A stretch of DNA of 64,000 nt. Origin: Shewanella psychropiezotolerans (GTDB lineage: Bacteria; Pseudomonadota; Gammaproteobacteria; Enterobacterales; Shewanellaceae). The stretch is from NCBI RefSeq assembly GCF_007197555.1, contig NZ_CP041614.1, positions 2,472,001 through 2,536,000 on the forward strand, read 5' to 3'. Positions 28,573 to 37,174 of the stretch are shown here, in pieces (positions within the stretch are counted from its first letter, which is position 1; every line of letters begins with the position of its first letter). Position numbers and translations under genes: made by a program. The notes below the pieces were generated by a model, which saw only the letters and a list, made by a program, of their open reading frames with translations, had not been told where the DNA came from and did not search any database.

Positions 28573-31070
28573 TATCGTTAATCGTGTACCCCAATAAGCT
28601 AGATAAAAGCGTGTACTCATCTTATGGGCTTGAGCAGTCGAGCACACTCTTAAGTACGTTAGAGGGCTATTGCTCATCGCTTGAACGCGATCAATTTATG
28701 GTGTTTGTTAATGATAAGCCCCTGTCGTTTGAGCATTGGTCAGCGTGCCGACTTAATGACGGCGATATGGTGGAAGTCGTGATAGAGCCTAAAGAGCCTA
28801 TTACTATCTTTTATGCGGTGGTGGCTGTGCTCGCGGTTGGCAGCGCAATCTACAGCATGAACAATATCCCCGATACGTACAACAGCACGACGCCGAAAGG
28901 CTCCTCTATTTACGATATCAATTCTCAAGGCAATCGAGTCAGGATCAATGGTGCTGTGCCTGAGTTATTAGGACGGCATAAAGTGATCCCCGATTTGATT
29001 GCGCCTCCTTATAAAACCTTTGAGGATAATGAGCAATGGTTGCTGCTGTTGATGTGTGTGGGCGGGGGGAATATCGATTTTGACCATCCAGATAGGCTCA
29101 ATTACCCCAATGATAAGCTTATCTACATTGCTGAAACGGAAGCGGATCGTTTAGGGATTGATTGCCAGTATTTAATCGCGCCTCCGGGTTCTGATTTAAC
29201 GGCTCATCCTGCACATCAAATCATGTATACGGCACCGGAAGTGGCCAATGGTGAAGTGGAGATTGAGGTAGCGGGGTTAGTGATTGGGGTGGCGTCGAGC
29301 TTTAATAAGTTTTTAAAACCTGCTTCAACCAGCAGTTTACGGCTGATTAAACAGGAGTTAATTGGAGGCAGCGAGCCGATTGAGCGAGAAATATCACAAC
29401 AATGGCCAGTGACCTTTACCAGTGGCTCGAACATCGAAATAGAAGGCAGCACAAACGACAATGGTTTCTACAGCATTGTCTCGGTCAATGATAATCGCCG
29501 CGTGCTGGTATTGAATAAACTCGATACCGATGGCATAGATGATCCAAGTTGGACAGGGTTTGTAGGCAGTGGATTAATCGCCTTTGCTCAAGTGAATTTA
29601 ACGGGTTCGGTTGATGGCAGAAAGTCAGGGCCATTTGCTGCCAGTAAGAGCGGAAAATCAGCTCGCTACATCTGGATTGATTATAAGTTCCCGCGTGGGT
29701 TAGGGAAGCTTAACGACCGGGGTTCTATTGATGAATTAACCGTGACGTTTCGGGTGGAATGGCGCGCGATTAGCAGTGCTGATGCCTGGCAAGCAGCCAT
29801 GTTTACGCATACCGATAAGACGCTTGACCAACTGGGGTTTAGTCAGCGTATCGATATGCAGGTCGATATGCGTGCAGAGGTCAGATTGTCACTGGTGACA
29901 AGTAAGCTTGATGATTTAAAGGCGCATGATGATTTGATGTGGGTGGGGCTACGTTCAGAGGTGCAGTCTCCTGTGAACTATCCACACGACACCTGTTTGC
30001 TGATGAAGCTTAAAGCCTCCTCAGCGCTATCGGCAGCGGCTTCAACCAAGGTGAGTGGCATTGGTACGCGGGTAATACCGACTATGCAGCCAGATGGCAG
30101 CTTCGTGACGGATAAAACCCGAAATCCCGTCAACGCCCTGGTGCACCTATTCAGTACATCAAACTTAGATTACCTCACCGATTTAGACCATTCTCGGTTG
30201 CAGTACCTCAATGATATCTGTGCTTCTCGTCGGCAGTACTTTGATGGGGTTTTTGATAATCAATTGACCTTTATTGATGCCGCAAAACGTATGTTAGATG
30301 TGGGGTTTGCGATACCCAGTATTGAGTGGGGCAAGTTAAGGCCGGTAAGGGATGATGCTAATCGGGTGGTGGAGCAGATGTTTCAGCCAGATAACATGCT
30401 GTCACCGCTTAGGGTACGCGAAGAGCTTATCATCGATGATGAGTTTGATAGTGTTGAAGTGGAGTATATGGACAGTACGACCTGGAAGTCATCAACGGTC
30501 TTGTGTTCATTACCAGGTGACTCTGGCACTAAGCCTAAAAAGGTACGTGCATTTGGGATAACGGAGAGGCGAGAAGCATGGCGCTATGGCATGCGCAAAC
30601 GCAGAGAGTATAAATATCGGCGTATCACTTATCTATTTGATACCGAGCTTGATGGCTTTAACTGTGAGCGCCTGTCGTGCGTAGGCATTGCCGATGAGGA
30701 TGACTTCCAGGGGCGTATTGTGAACTTTGATAGCCACGATAATGTCGCCTTGCTGTCTGGAATTATCGAGTGGATACCTGGAGAGAAACATTACACGGTT
30801 TTAAGGGCACCAGATGGTTCTCCTTGGGGGCCTGTTGAGGTGTACCAAGGAGGCTCAGATAGGGAGTTTGTGCTGTCCAGTTTGCCGCCGTTCCCCATCT
30901 CTCAGGGCAGCCAGGATGACGTGCTATATCGCTTTGGCATATTGGATAACATAGAGACGAAAGCCTTGATAAACACCATGCAGCCTGCAGGGACTGAAAA
31001 GGTCTCATTAGTGGCATCGGGTTATGATGAACGGGTATATGCAGATGATAATAATGAACCACCTACATAG
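28569..31070 (+). CDS. Phage tail-tip / host-specificity protein (gpJ-like, TipJ type)
   Basis: 833 residues from ATG 28569. The first 80 residues form a small ubiquitin-like module (FMVFVNDKPLSFEHWSACRLNDGDMVEVVIEP), then one hydrophobic helix (ITIFYAVVAVLAVGSAIYSM), then the beta-rich tip core (RVRINGAVPELLGRHKVIPDLIAPPY) through YRRITYLFDTELDG to ISQGSQDDVLYRFG. The long frame continuing upstream to 28401 is an artefact inside the NlpC gene. gpJ proteins run over 1,000 residues, so the receptor-binding C-terminus may be short or missing here. No capsid, tape-measure or fibre gene is nearby. Confidence 0.78.
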   Translation: MISLIVYPNKLDKSVYSSYGLEQSSTLLSTLEGYCSSLERDQFMVFVNDKPLSFEHWSACRLNDGDMVEVVIEPKEPITIFYAVVAVLAVGSAIYSMNNIPDTYNSTTPKGSSIYDINSQGNRVRINGAVPELLGRHKVIPDLIAPPYKTFEDNEQWLLLLMCVGGGNIDFDHPDRLNYPNDKLIYIAETEADRLGIDCQYLIAPPGSDLTAHPAHQIMYTAPEVANGEVEIEVAGLVIGVASSFNKFLKPASTSSLRLIKQELIGGSEPIEREISQQWPVTFTSGSNIEIEGSTNDNGFYSIVSVNDNRRVLVLNKLDTDGIDDPSWTGFVGSGLIAFAQVNLTGSVDGRKSGPFAASKSGKSARYIWIDYKFPRGLGKLNDRGSIDELTVTFRVEWRAISSADAWQAAMFTHTDKTLDQLGFSQRIDMQVDMRAEVRLSLVTSKLDDLKAHDDLMWVGLRSEVQSPVNYPHDTCLLMKLKASSALSAAASTKVSGIGTRVIPTMQPDGSFVTDKTRNPVNALVHLFSTSNLDYLTDLDHSRLQYLNDICASRRQYFDGVFDNQLTFIDAAKRMLDVGFAIPSIEWGKLRPVRDDANRVVEQMFQPDNMLSPLRVREELIIDDEFDSVEVEYMDSTTWKSSTVLCSLPGDSGTKPKKVRAFGITERREAWRYGMRKRREYKYRRITYLFDTELDGFNCERLSCVGIADEDDFQGRIVNFDSHDNVALLSGIIEWIPGEKHYTVLRAPDGSPWGPVEVYQGGSDREFVLSSLPPFPISQGSQDDVLYRFGILDNIETKALINTMQPAGTEKVSLVASGYDERVYADDNNEPPT

Positions 31071-31115
31071 TACCTGTGGGCTATCGCTATTGCTTTAACA
31101 CGTTTCTGGACATAA

Positions 31116-31143
31116 ATGAGCTAGAAATTTAGCTCTAGCTCAT
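31116..31143 (+). terminator. Perfect 10-bp stem-loop after the tail-tip gene
   Basis: ATGAGCTAGA-AATTTAGC-TCTAGCTCAT followed by gatattttg. A possible terminator of the tail module, although the T-tract is poor. Confidence 0.5.
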
Positions 31144-31222
31144 GATATTTTGATTAGGAAATGTATGGAAATCACATATACGGTAACGCTATCGGTGGCT
31201 TTTACTGCTCTTGTTAAAAGCC

Positions 31223-32254
31223 TCAGCTCCTTAATATGGAGAAAATATAAGCTGCGACTACTGAACTACTAGCGGCAATAACCCAAGACAAAATACTTGG
31301 CCAAGCACGCTTGAAGAAACTGGGTTTCGCTTGCTCAAGGTAAATAGTTGTATTCGGTATGAATTTGTTGTGGATAAATAGCAGGAAGTTAAGCAATAAA
31401 AATACTGTAACTACGAATATAGCCCTGCTTTCCCAGTCCACAATATCGGGGATTGCTATTAACATCGCAAAGAATATTACCCCATTAAAATTAAGGCTAT
31501 ATTTTCTGTAGGTGGTGACTAGCGAGTTTTGTTTTGGTTTTAGTGTTTGAAGAGTTGACTCGGCTTTCCCTAGTACCCATGACTCATTGATGCCGGATAC
31601 TCGTATTTCGCTAATCCCATTAGCGACGAGTTCAATTACGATAATCCTATTAATGCCATATGCTTCAGGCTCTTGGATAACAAGTTTTAGATAATTTAAC
31701 TGCTCAATACCATCTAACTGAGCGAAAAAATCATCAGCATACTTAGTAAGGTCACTGCCGCGTTGCGCGTAGGTTACAATTACCTTTCCGCTAGTAAAAT
31801 CCTTTTTGATGAAGCTCACCAGCTGTACGACATCGTCTTTGAAAAGCCTCACCGAACCTAGCTGTATGGTTTTGTTATAGATTTGCTCGGGGTTGATTTC
31901 TCTTGCGCCAGCGCCTGGATCGACTGAAGTTATGTCATGAGGATAAATCTCGAAGGTACCAGCTGTGCCAATTGTTGACTCCCAATCGCCTTTAATATTA
32001 CCTTTAGCTGTTAACCGTCCTCTGATTTTTACATCACCTATTTTAATACCTTCAATTGCTTGCGATGGAGTGCAGTTAAGAATAATATCTTCATCAAATG
32101 TTCCAGTGTATTCATATATTGATACACCAAAGATAGAGTCCATTATCCTTAAACAACCTGATACATTTTGGTCTTTTTGAACTAAATCGAGAAAAACATT
32201 TCCTGTGTTAGTGCCGTACAATCGGCCTGCCCATCTATTAGCTAAATTTGCCAT
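31223..32254 (-). CDS. Unrecognised membrane protein with N-terminal beta domain
   Basis: 343 residues. The N-terminal 110 are beta-rich (WAGRLYGTNTGNVFLDL, GCLRIMDSIFGVSIYEYTG, then GDWESTIGTAGTFEIYP), like a small barrel or sandwich. The middle (about 135-240) alternates beta and alpha (GKVIVTYAQRGSDLTKYADD, RIIVIELVANGISEIRV). The C-terminus has three hydrophobic helices at about 262-278, 283-302 and 324-341. A ribosome site (AAGGAG) precedes ATG 32254. It follows an HNH nuclease gene by 94 bp on the same strand. I do not recognise the family; the layout is compatible with a membrane effector of a defence pair, but nothing proves it. Confidence 0.7.
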   Translation of the reverse strand: MANLANRWAGRLYGTNTGNVFLDLVQKDQNVSGCLRIMDSIFGVSIYEYTGTFDEDIILNCTPSQAIEGIKIGDVKIRGRLTAKGNIKGDWESTIGTAGTFEIYPHDITSVDPGAGAREINPEQIYNKTIQLGSVRLFKDDVVQLVSFIKKDFTSGKVIVTYAQRGSDLTKYADDFFAQLDGIEQLNYLKLVIQEPEAYGINRIIVIELVANGISEIRVSGINESWVLGKAESTLQTLKPKQNSLVTTYRKYSLNFNGVIFFAMLIAIPDIVDWESRAIFVVTVFLLLNFLLFIHNKFIPNTTIYLEQAKPSFFKRAWPSILSWVIAASSSVVAAYIFSILRS

Positions 32255-32348
32255 TACTTGATAGTCTCCTTCCTCTTAACGCCCGCAACATCTGGTAATT
32301 TGGAGCGAAACGGAAAATTAATCCGAGTGTTTGCACTTGTTAAATGAG
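32255..32348. other. Spacer within the HNH-membrane protein pair
   Basis: Ninety-four bases with the ribosome site of the membrane protein gene. No terminator is evident between the two genes. Confidence 0.4.
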
Positions 32349-33170
32349 TTACCAGAACACAGGTAATGCGTTTGATGTCACAACCTGTGAGCCACTTTTC
32401 TTTCCGTTACAGCTTTCGCAAAGTATTTGTAAATTAGTTGGATCGTTTACCCCATCTAGAGCGATTGGAACTATATGATCAATAGCAAGTTTGCCATTTA
32501 CATGATGCAACGATGTCAAGTCTGTCTTACATATCGCGCAAAGCCCTTTTTCTCTACAGAATAGAGCTCGTTCTAACCATTTCGGCCAATAAGTACATCT
32601 AGGAGTTCTGACTCCTAGCCCCTCAGCAACCTTTAAATTGAAAGCTTTCATTGCTTCACGGTCAGCGAAAAGTAACGTGAAAACTTCAGTCACAATCAAA
32701 GAAGGAAGGTTTTCTAAAGCAATATCTTCTAAATACTCTGATGCATACTGATATTTATATTTTTCTATGAGCTCTTCCGTAACGGATATTGTTTCGCCAG
32801 TATCATCATCTCGACACCAACCTTCGATATACTGTTCCAAAGTTAGATGTTGGATTCTATGTGAATCCAACATAGAAATGATCGGCAGTACATCATCGTA
32901 ATCCCAACCTCCTCCCCGGAAGTAGAAGTTCAAATCATCACGAACAACATAGTCAATGTAGTCATGTAAGAGAGTCCATTTTTTCGGTTTGGCTATTTGG
33001 TTTTCCAAATCGCTCGCTACGTCTATTGGTTCAATAGCATAAAGGTCTTCGAAAATAGCCTTCCGTACTTTATCTGCATAGGCATACGATTCGCTGAAAT
33101 TAAAAATATGACATTTCGAAAATACCTGACTCATATTCGATACCATTAACGTCTCATTCAATAGCGGCAT
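32349..33170 (-). CDS. HNH endonuclease-domain protein
   Basis: 273 residues. The last 80 form an HNH nuclease with a zinc knuckle (GLCAICKTDLTS, KLAIDHIVPIALDG, LQILCESCNGKKSG). The N-terminal 190 residues are an unrecognised helical, acid-rich region containing DDLNFYFRGGGWDYDDVLP. The first ATG is at 33170, but ATG 33146 (MVSNMSQ) may be the true start, as no clear ribosome site precedes the first. It is upstream of and co-directional with the membrane protein. HNH proteins of this size occur in restriction-like or anti-phage systems and in mobile elements, so function is open. Confidence 0.78.
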   Translation of the reverse strand: MPLLNETLMVSNMSQVFSKCHIFNFSESYAYADKVRKAIFEDLYAIEPIDVASDLENQIAKPKKWTLLHDYIDYVVRDDLNFYFRGGGWDYDDVLPIISMLDSHRIQHLTLEQYIEGWCRDDDTGETISVTEELIEKYKYQYASEYLEDIALENLPSLIVTEVFTLLFADREAMKAFNLKVAEGLGVRTPRCTYWPKWLERALFCREKGLCAICKTDLTSLHHVNGKLAIDHIVPIALDGVNDPTNLQILCESCNGKKSGSQVVTSNALPVFW

Positions 33171-34117
33171 GATAATGTTCGCAGCTGCTCGATTAATCCA
33201 GCAAAGCTACCACCTCTAACTCATTGCTGCAAATGGATTTTTTGACTATCGTCCAGATGATTACTTAAAACTATCCCGATAGAAAGAGGCGTGCTTGCTT
33301 TATATGTTTACATAACCCTCCTCATTAATCATCAACCTATTGATATTAATGAAGATAAAATCATGATTCAGAGATATCGATGCGACAAAACATATTTTCA
33401 TTCAATAAACCTCAAATTCAATTATAACTGTACATAATCACAGCCAAACGCAGTCAACCTTGTTAAGTAAGAATTGGCTTTATTACTAAAAGTAAGTGCC
33501 ATAGCGTGGACCGAAGAGTAGTGAGTTCGCATAAACTTTGATATTGGAAACGCAAGATAGAGGCTTACTAAAAAGCAATTGTTCTAGCTAACTTTGGGGC
33601 AAAAAAGACTTAGAGTGATCACTTTAAGCGGAATCAACACGAGGGATTAAACTTGATTTAAAGAGGGTTTAAATCTATCCAAAAACTAGATTTGAACGCC
33701 CGTAGGGCATGTTGAAAGTAAGTTCTCTCCTTTCAACATCTCGCCATGTGCTATCGCTACAATCTTTTTCCCAAACGATCCGAATTGATAAATCGTTAGA
33801 TTTTGTGGATTTATCTGATTTTTAGCTGACTGCATTTCCCAAACCATCCGAAACGAATTCCCAAACCAAGCGACGCGCTACACGACGCGCTACAAAATTT
33901 CAAACAAAAACTCTCCTACCTTAGTCTAAGGTTTAGCCTTGAAATGACACCTGGTTTACGCGCGCGTAAACTCCTATCTATCTGTTTTTTAACTTCTTTA
34001 ACTGTTAACCCTTGATGGGTTGCCGTTAGCGTTAGACTAAGGTCGCGATTGTTGTTGTGCTCTGCCTTGATAGATTAACTGTGACTTTAAATAACAAATC
34101 AGCACAGGGGAGTCGCT
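33171..34117. other. 947-bp gene-free region with an inverted repeat
   Basis: No supported ORF. A 10-bp stem (ATGTTGAAAG ... CTTTCAACAT, 33709-33739, 11-base loop) and a doubled block (cgacgcgctacacgacgcgctac, about 33870-33893) are the only structures I see. It marks the border between the accessory region and the symporter genes. Confidence 0.6.
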
Positions 34118-34384
34118 ATGAGTTTTGAAAGCAACGACAAGGCAGAGGGATATTGGCGCGAGAATTTACGCCTGGTACTTAAATTATTAGCTATATGGGC
34201 TGCAGTATCTTTTGGATGCGGCATTTTACTGGTAGATGTACTGAATGAAATTCATTTTATGGGATTCAAGTTGGGATTCTGGTTTGCACAACAAGGTGCC
34301 ATGTATGTGTTCGTCGCGTTAATTTTTGTCTATGTGGCGAAAGCCAATGCATTAGACAAAAAATACAATGTTCACGAAGACTAA
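34118..34384 (+). CDS. DUF4212 small subunit of a sodium:solute symporter
   Basis: 88 residues with two membrane helices (about 18-38 and 50-72) and a conserved GYWRENLRLVLKLLAIWAAV start. The family is the small partner of VC_2705-type symporters, and the symporter gene follows 29 bp downstream. A ribosome site (aggggag) precedes the ATG. Confidence 0.9.
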   Translation: MSFESNDKAEGYWRENLRLVLKLLAIWAAVSFGCGILLVDVLNEIHFMGFKLGFWFAQQGAMYVFVALIFVYVAKANALDKKYNVHED

Positions 34385-34413
34385 TGAACCGAACCTAGAT
34401 AAGGAGTCATGAG

Positions 34414-36132
34414 ATGGACGTACAAACGTTAACTTATTTGATTGTGGGCACAACATTTGCCCTTTATATCGGAATTGCGATCTGGGCGAGAGCCGGTTCG
34501 ACAAAAGAATTTTATGTTGCAGGTGGTGGTGTTCACCCGGTAATGAACGGCATGGCAACGGCGGCAGATTGGATGTCGGCAGCCTCATTTATCTCCCTCG
34601 CGGGTATAGTGTCATTTACTGGCTATGACGGCTCAGTGTATCTGATGGGTTGGACGGGTGGTTACGTGCTGCTGGCATTGTGTATTGCCCCTTACCTGAG
34701 AAAGTTCGGTAAATTTACCGTACCTGATTTTATCGGTGACCGTTTCTACTCACAGACCGCACGTACCGTTGCGGTTATCTGTGCCATCTTCATCTGTTTT
34801 ACCTATATCGCGGGTCAAATGCGCGGTGTGGGCGTGGTGTTCTCCCGCTTCTTAGAGGTCGAAGTTGAAACTGGCGTCTACATAGGTATGGCGGTGGTCT
34901 TCTTCTACGCCGTACTCGGTGGTATGAAAGGCATTACCTACACTCAGGTTGCGCAATACTGTGTACTTATCTTCGCCTTTATGGTGCCGGCTATCTTTAT
35001 CTCTGTGATGATGACGGGTCATATCATTCCTCAAATTGGTTTCGGCGCTGAGCTTATCGATGCCGCGGGTAATGGCACAGGGGTGTATCTGTTAGATAAA
35101 CTCGATGGATTATCCACAGAACTCGGATTTGGGCAATATACCGAAGGTTCTAAGAGCATGATCGATGTGTTCTTCATTACCGGCGCCCTGATGTTTGGTA
35201 CTGCGGGTCTTCCACATGTGATTGTGCGCTTCTTTACCGTACCTAGAGTGAAAGATGCACGAGTATCAGCGGGTTGGGCGCTTGTTTTCATCGCCATTAT
35301 GTACACGACCATTCCTGCACTCGCGGCGTTCTCTCGTGTGAACATGATTGAAACCATTAACGGTCCTGAGTCTACCGGTGTTGCTTATGAAACGGCTCCC
35401 GAGTGGATTAAGAACTGGGAAAAGACAGGTCTGATTGAGTGGGATGATAAGAACCAAGATGGCAAGATCTATTATGCCAAGGGTGCTGAGAATGAGATGA
35501 AGATTGACCGAGACATCATGGTTCTCGCGACACCTGAAATTGCTAACTTACCAGCTTGGGTTATCGCGCTTGTTGCTGCGGGTGGCTTAGCGGCTGCACT
35601 CTCGACATCAGCGGGTCTCTTGTTGGTTATCTCGACATCGGTATCTCATGATTTACTCAAGAAGAACCTGATGCCACATATCTCAGATAAGAAGGAGTTG
35701 ATGTTTGCCCGTATTGCGGCGGCGCTGGGTATTGTGATGGCGGGTTACTTCGGCATCAATCCTCCCGGATTTGTCGCAGCTGTGGTGGCCATCGCCTTTG
35801 GACTCGCCGCATCGTCACTCTTCCCTGCAATCATCATGGGTATCTTCTCTAAGACCATGAACAAGGAAGGCGCAATCTCAGGTATGGTGGTCGGTCTGCT
35901 ATTTACTGTAGGCTATATCGCATTCTTCAAGTTCATAAACCCTGAGATCAACAATGCAGAGCATTGGTTCCTGGGTATATCTCCTGAAGGTATCGGTATG
36001 CTAGGCATGATGATTAACTTCGCCGTGGCCTTTGCTGTAAGTAAGGTAACAACAGCGGTACCTGCAGAGGTGGTGAGTATGGTCGAGTCTATCCGTTTCC
36101 CTAAAGGAGCGGGTGAGGCGCAAGATCACTAG
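34414..36132 (+). CDS. Sodium:solute symporter, VC_2705 / ActP-like
   Basis: 572 residues with about 13 membrane segments of the SSS family (LeuT fold). Motifs include YVAGGGVHPVMNGMATAADW near the N-terminus, GTAGLPHVIVRFFTV in the core and AGGLAAALSTSAGLLLVISTS. Its partner DUF4212 gene is directly upstream. Relatives transport acetate or other short carboxylates; the actual substrate cannot be read from sequence. A terminator follows. Confidence 0.9.
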   Translation: MDVQTLTYLIVGTTFALYIGIAIWARAGSTKEFYVAGGGVHPVMNGMATAADWMSAASFISLAGIVSFTGYDGSVYLMGWTGGYVLLALCIAPYLRKFGKFTVPDFIGDRFYSQTARTVAVICAIFICFTYIAGQMRGVGVVFSRFLEVEVETGVYIGMAVVFFYAVLGGMKGITYTQVAQYCVLIFAFMVPAIFISVMMTGHIIPQIGFGAELIDAAGNGTGVYLLDKLDGLSTELGFGQYTEGSKSMIDVFFITGALMFGTAGLPHVIVRFFTVPRVKDARVSAGWALVFIAIMYTTIPALAAFSRVNMIETINGPESTGVAYETAPEWIKNWEKTGLIEWDDKNQDGKIYYAKGAENEMKIDRDIMVLATPEIANLPAWVIALVAAGGLAAALSTSAGLLLVISTSVSHDLLKKNLMPHISDKKELMFARIAAALGIVMAGYFGINPPGFVAAVVAIAFGLAASSLFPAIIMGIFSKTMNKEGAISGMVVGLLFTVGYIAFFKFINPEINNAEHWFLGISPEGIGMLGMMINFAVAFAVSKVTTAVPAEVVSMVESIRFPKGAGEAQDH

Positions 36133-36183
36133 TTAGATGTTTATCTGACTCAGGTATCTACATCTGGTATCGACATAAATGAA

Positions 36184-36207
36184 CAGAGCGCTTAGGCGCT
36201 CTTTTTT
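36184..36207 (+). terminator. Terminator after the symporter gene
   Basis: AGAGCGC-TTAG-GCGCTCTTTTTTT: a short stem with a strong T-run, 52 bases after the symporter stop. Confidence 0.9.
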
Positions 36208-36225
36208 TGTTTAAATAATGGATGA

Positions 36226-36885
36226 AACAAGTTAATCCAAAACATGTGTTGGAATAACAATTATAAAATTCATGTCCATTCCAACGGTGACTTAGGTATC
36301 CAACAGGTATTGGACTTTAACAAGCTGGATCAGCAAGCCTACCCGAGAAAGGATCATCGTTTCACCTTACATCACATGGGCTATTTCACCGATAAACAAG
36401 CCGATGAGATGAAGAGTCTGGGCATGGAAGCTTCGGTTAATCCTTTCTATCTATGGGCGTTAGCGGATAAGTATGCGACTGATGGACTCGGCCCCGAGCG
36501 TGCCGACTCTCTGGTTGCGGTGAAAAAGTTAGTCGATAGAGATATACCTGTGTCTTTCCATTCAGACTTTGCCATGGCTCCGGTTGAGCCGCTGACATTA
36601 GCCTGGACCGCGGTAAATCGAGTGACAGCTAACAATCGCAAGGTATCTCAAGATCAACGTATAGATGCATACACGGCGATGAAGGCAATTACCATCACAG
36701 CGGCGAGAACGTTAAACCTGGAGGCCAAGATAGGTTCAATCGAAGAGGGTAAGGCGGCTAACTTCACTATATTGAAATCCAGCCCGCTTAAAATAGATCC
36801 CATGGCGATCAAAGACATCGCTATCTTAGGCACGGTTTTTCACGGCGATATCAATATCAATAAGGCGGCTAATCTGAAACATTAG
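36226..36885 (+). pseudogene. C-terminal fragment of an amidohydrolase (YtcJ-like)
   Basis: About 213 residues corresponding to the last third of an amidohydrolase-3/YtcJ protein (usually over 500 residues). Metal-ligand region HVHSNGD and HHMGYF, and the late HSDFAMAP and TITAARTLNLEAKIGSIEEGK, are present. The N-terminal beta domain, the signal peptide and the HxH motif are missing. The open frame begins after a TGA at 36223, and the upstream sequence is only the symporter terminator, so this is a truncation. Confidence 0.8.
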
Positions 36886-36950
36886 TTACACTAAGATCTA
36901 GTCTCTTTTTGAAAAAAACTAATTTGAAAAGACTAGGCAGTGACAGAAAA

Positions 36951-36982
36951 GAGTGAAATCGATTTCGCTCTTTTTTATTTTT
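36951..36982 (+). terminator. Rho-independent terminator
   Basis: GAGTGAAATCGATTTCGCTC followed by TTTTTTATTTTT, 66 bases after the amidohydrolase fragment. Confidence 0.85.
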
Positions 36983-37174
36983 ACTCTTCAGCAAATAACC
37001 CCGTCTTATTGCTCAAGTTCCTCGTGCTCATCTGATTGTTTCGGGTTTTAAAACCCCCGCAACCTCAGGCAGTGCCTGGTATTAAGGCATATACTTACCA
37101 CATTGCTCATGGTGCTTGCTCCTGCTTATAGTTGAAAGTAACAGCTACAAGCCTGCAAGATTTGGTGGTGTGGT

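Noticed and set aside
31165..31272. 35-codon ORF with a plausible ribosome site, overlapping the end of the membrane protein gene
   Set aside because: Composition is hydrophobic but not convincing, and it is convergent over the 3' end of a clear gene. It could be revisited with ribosome profiling.
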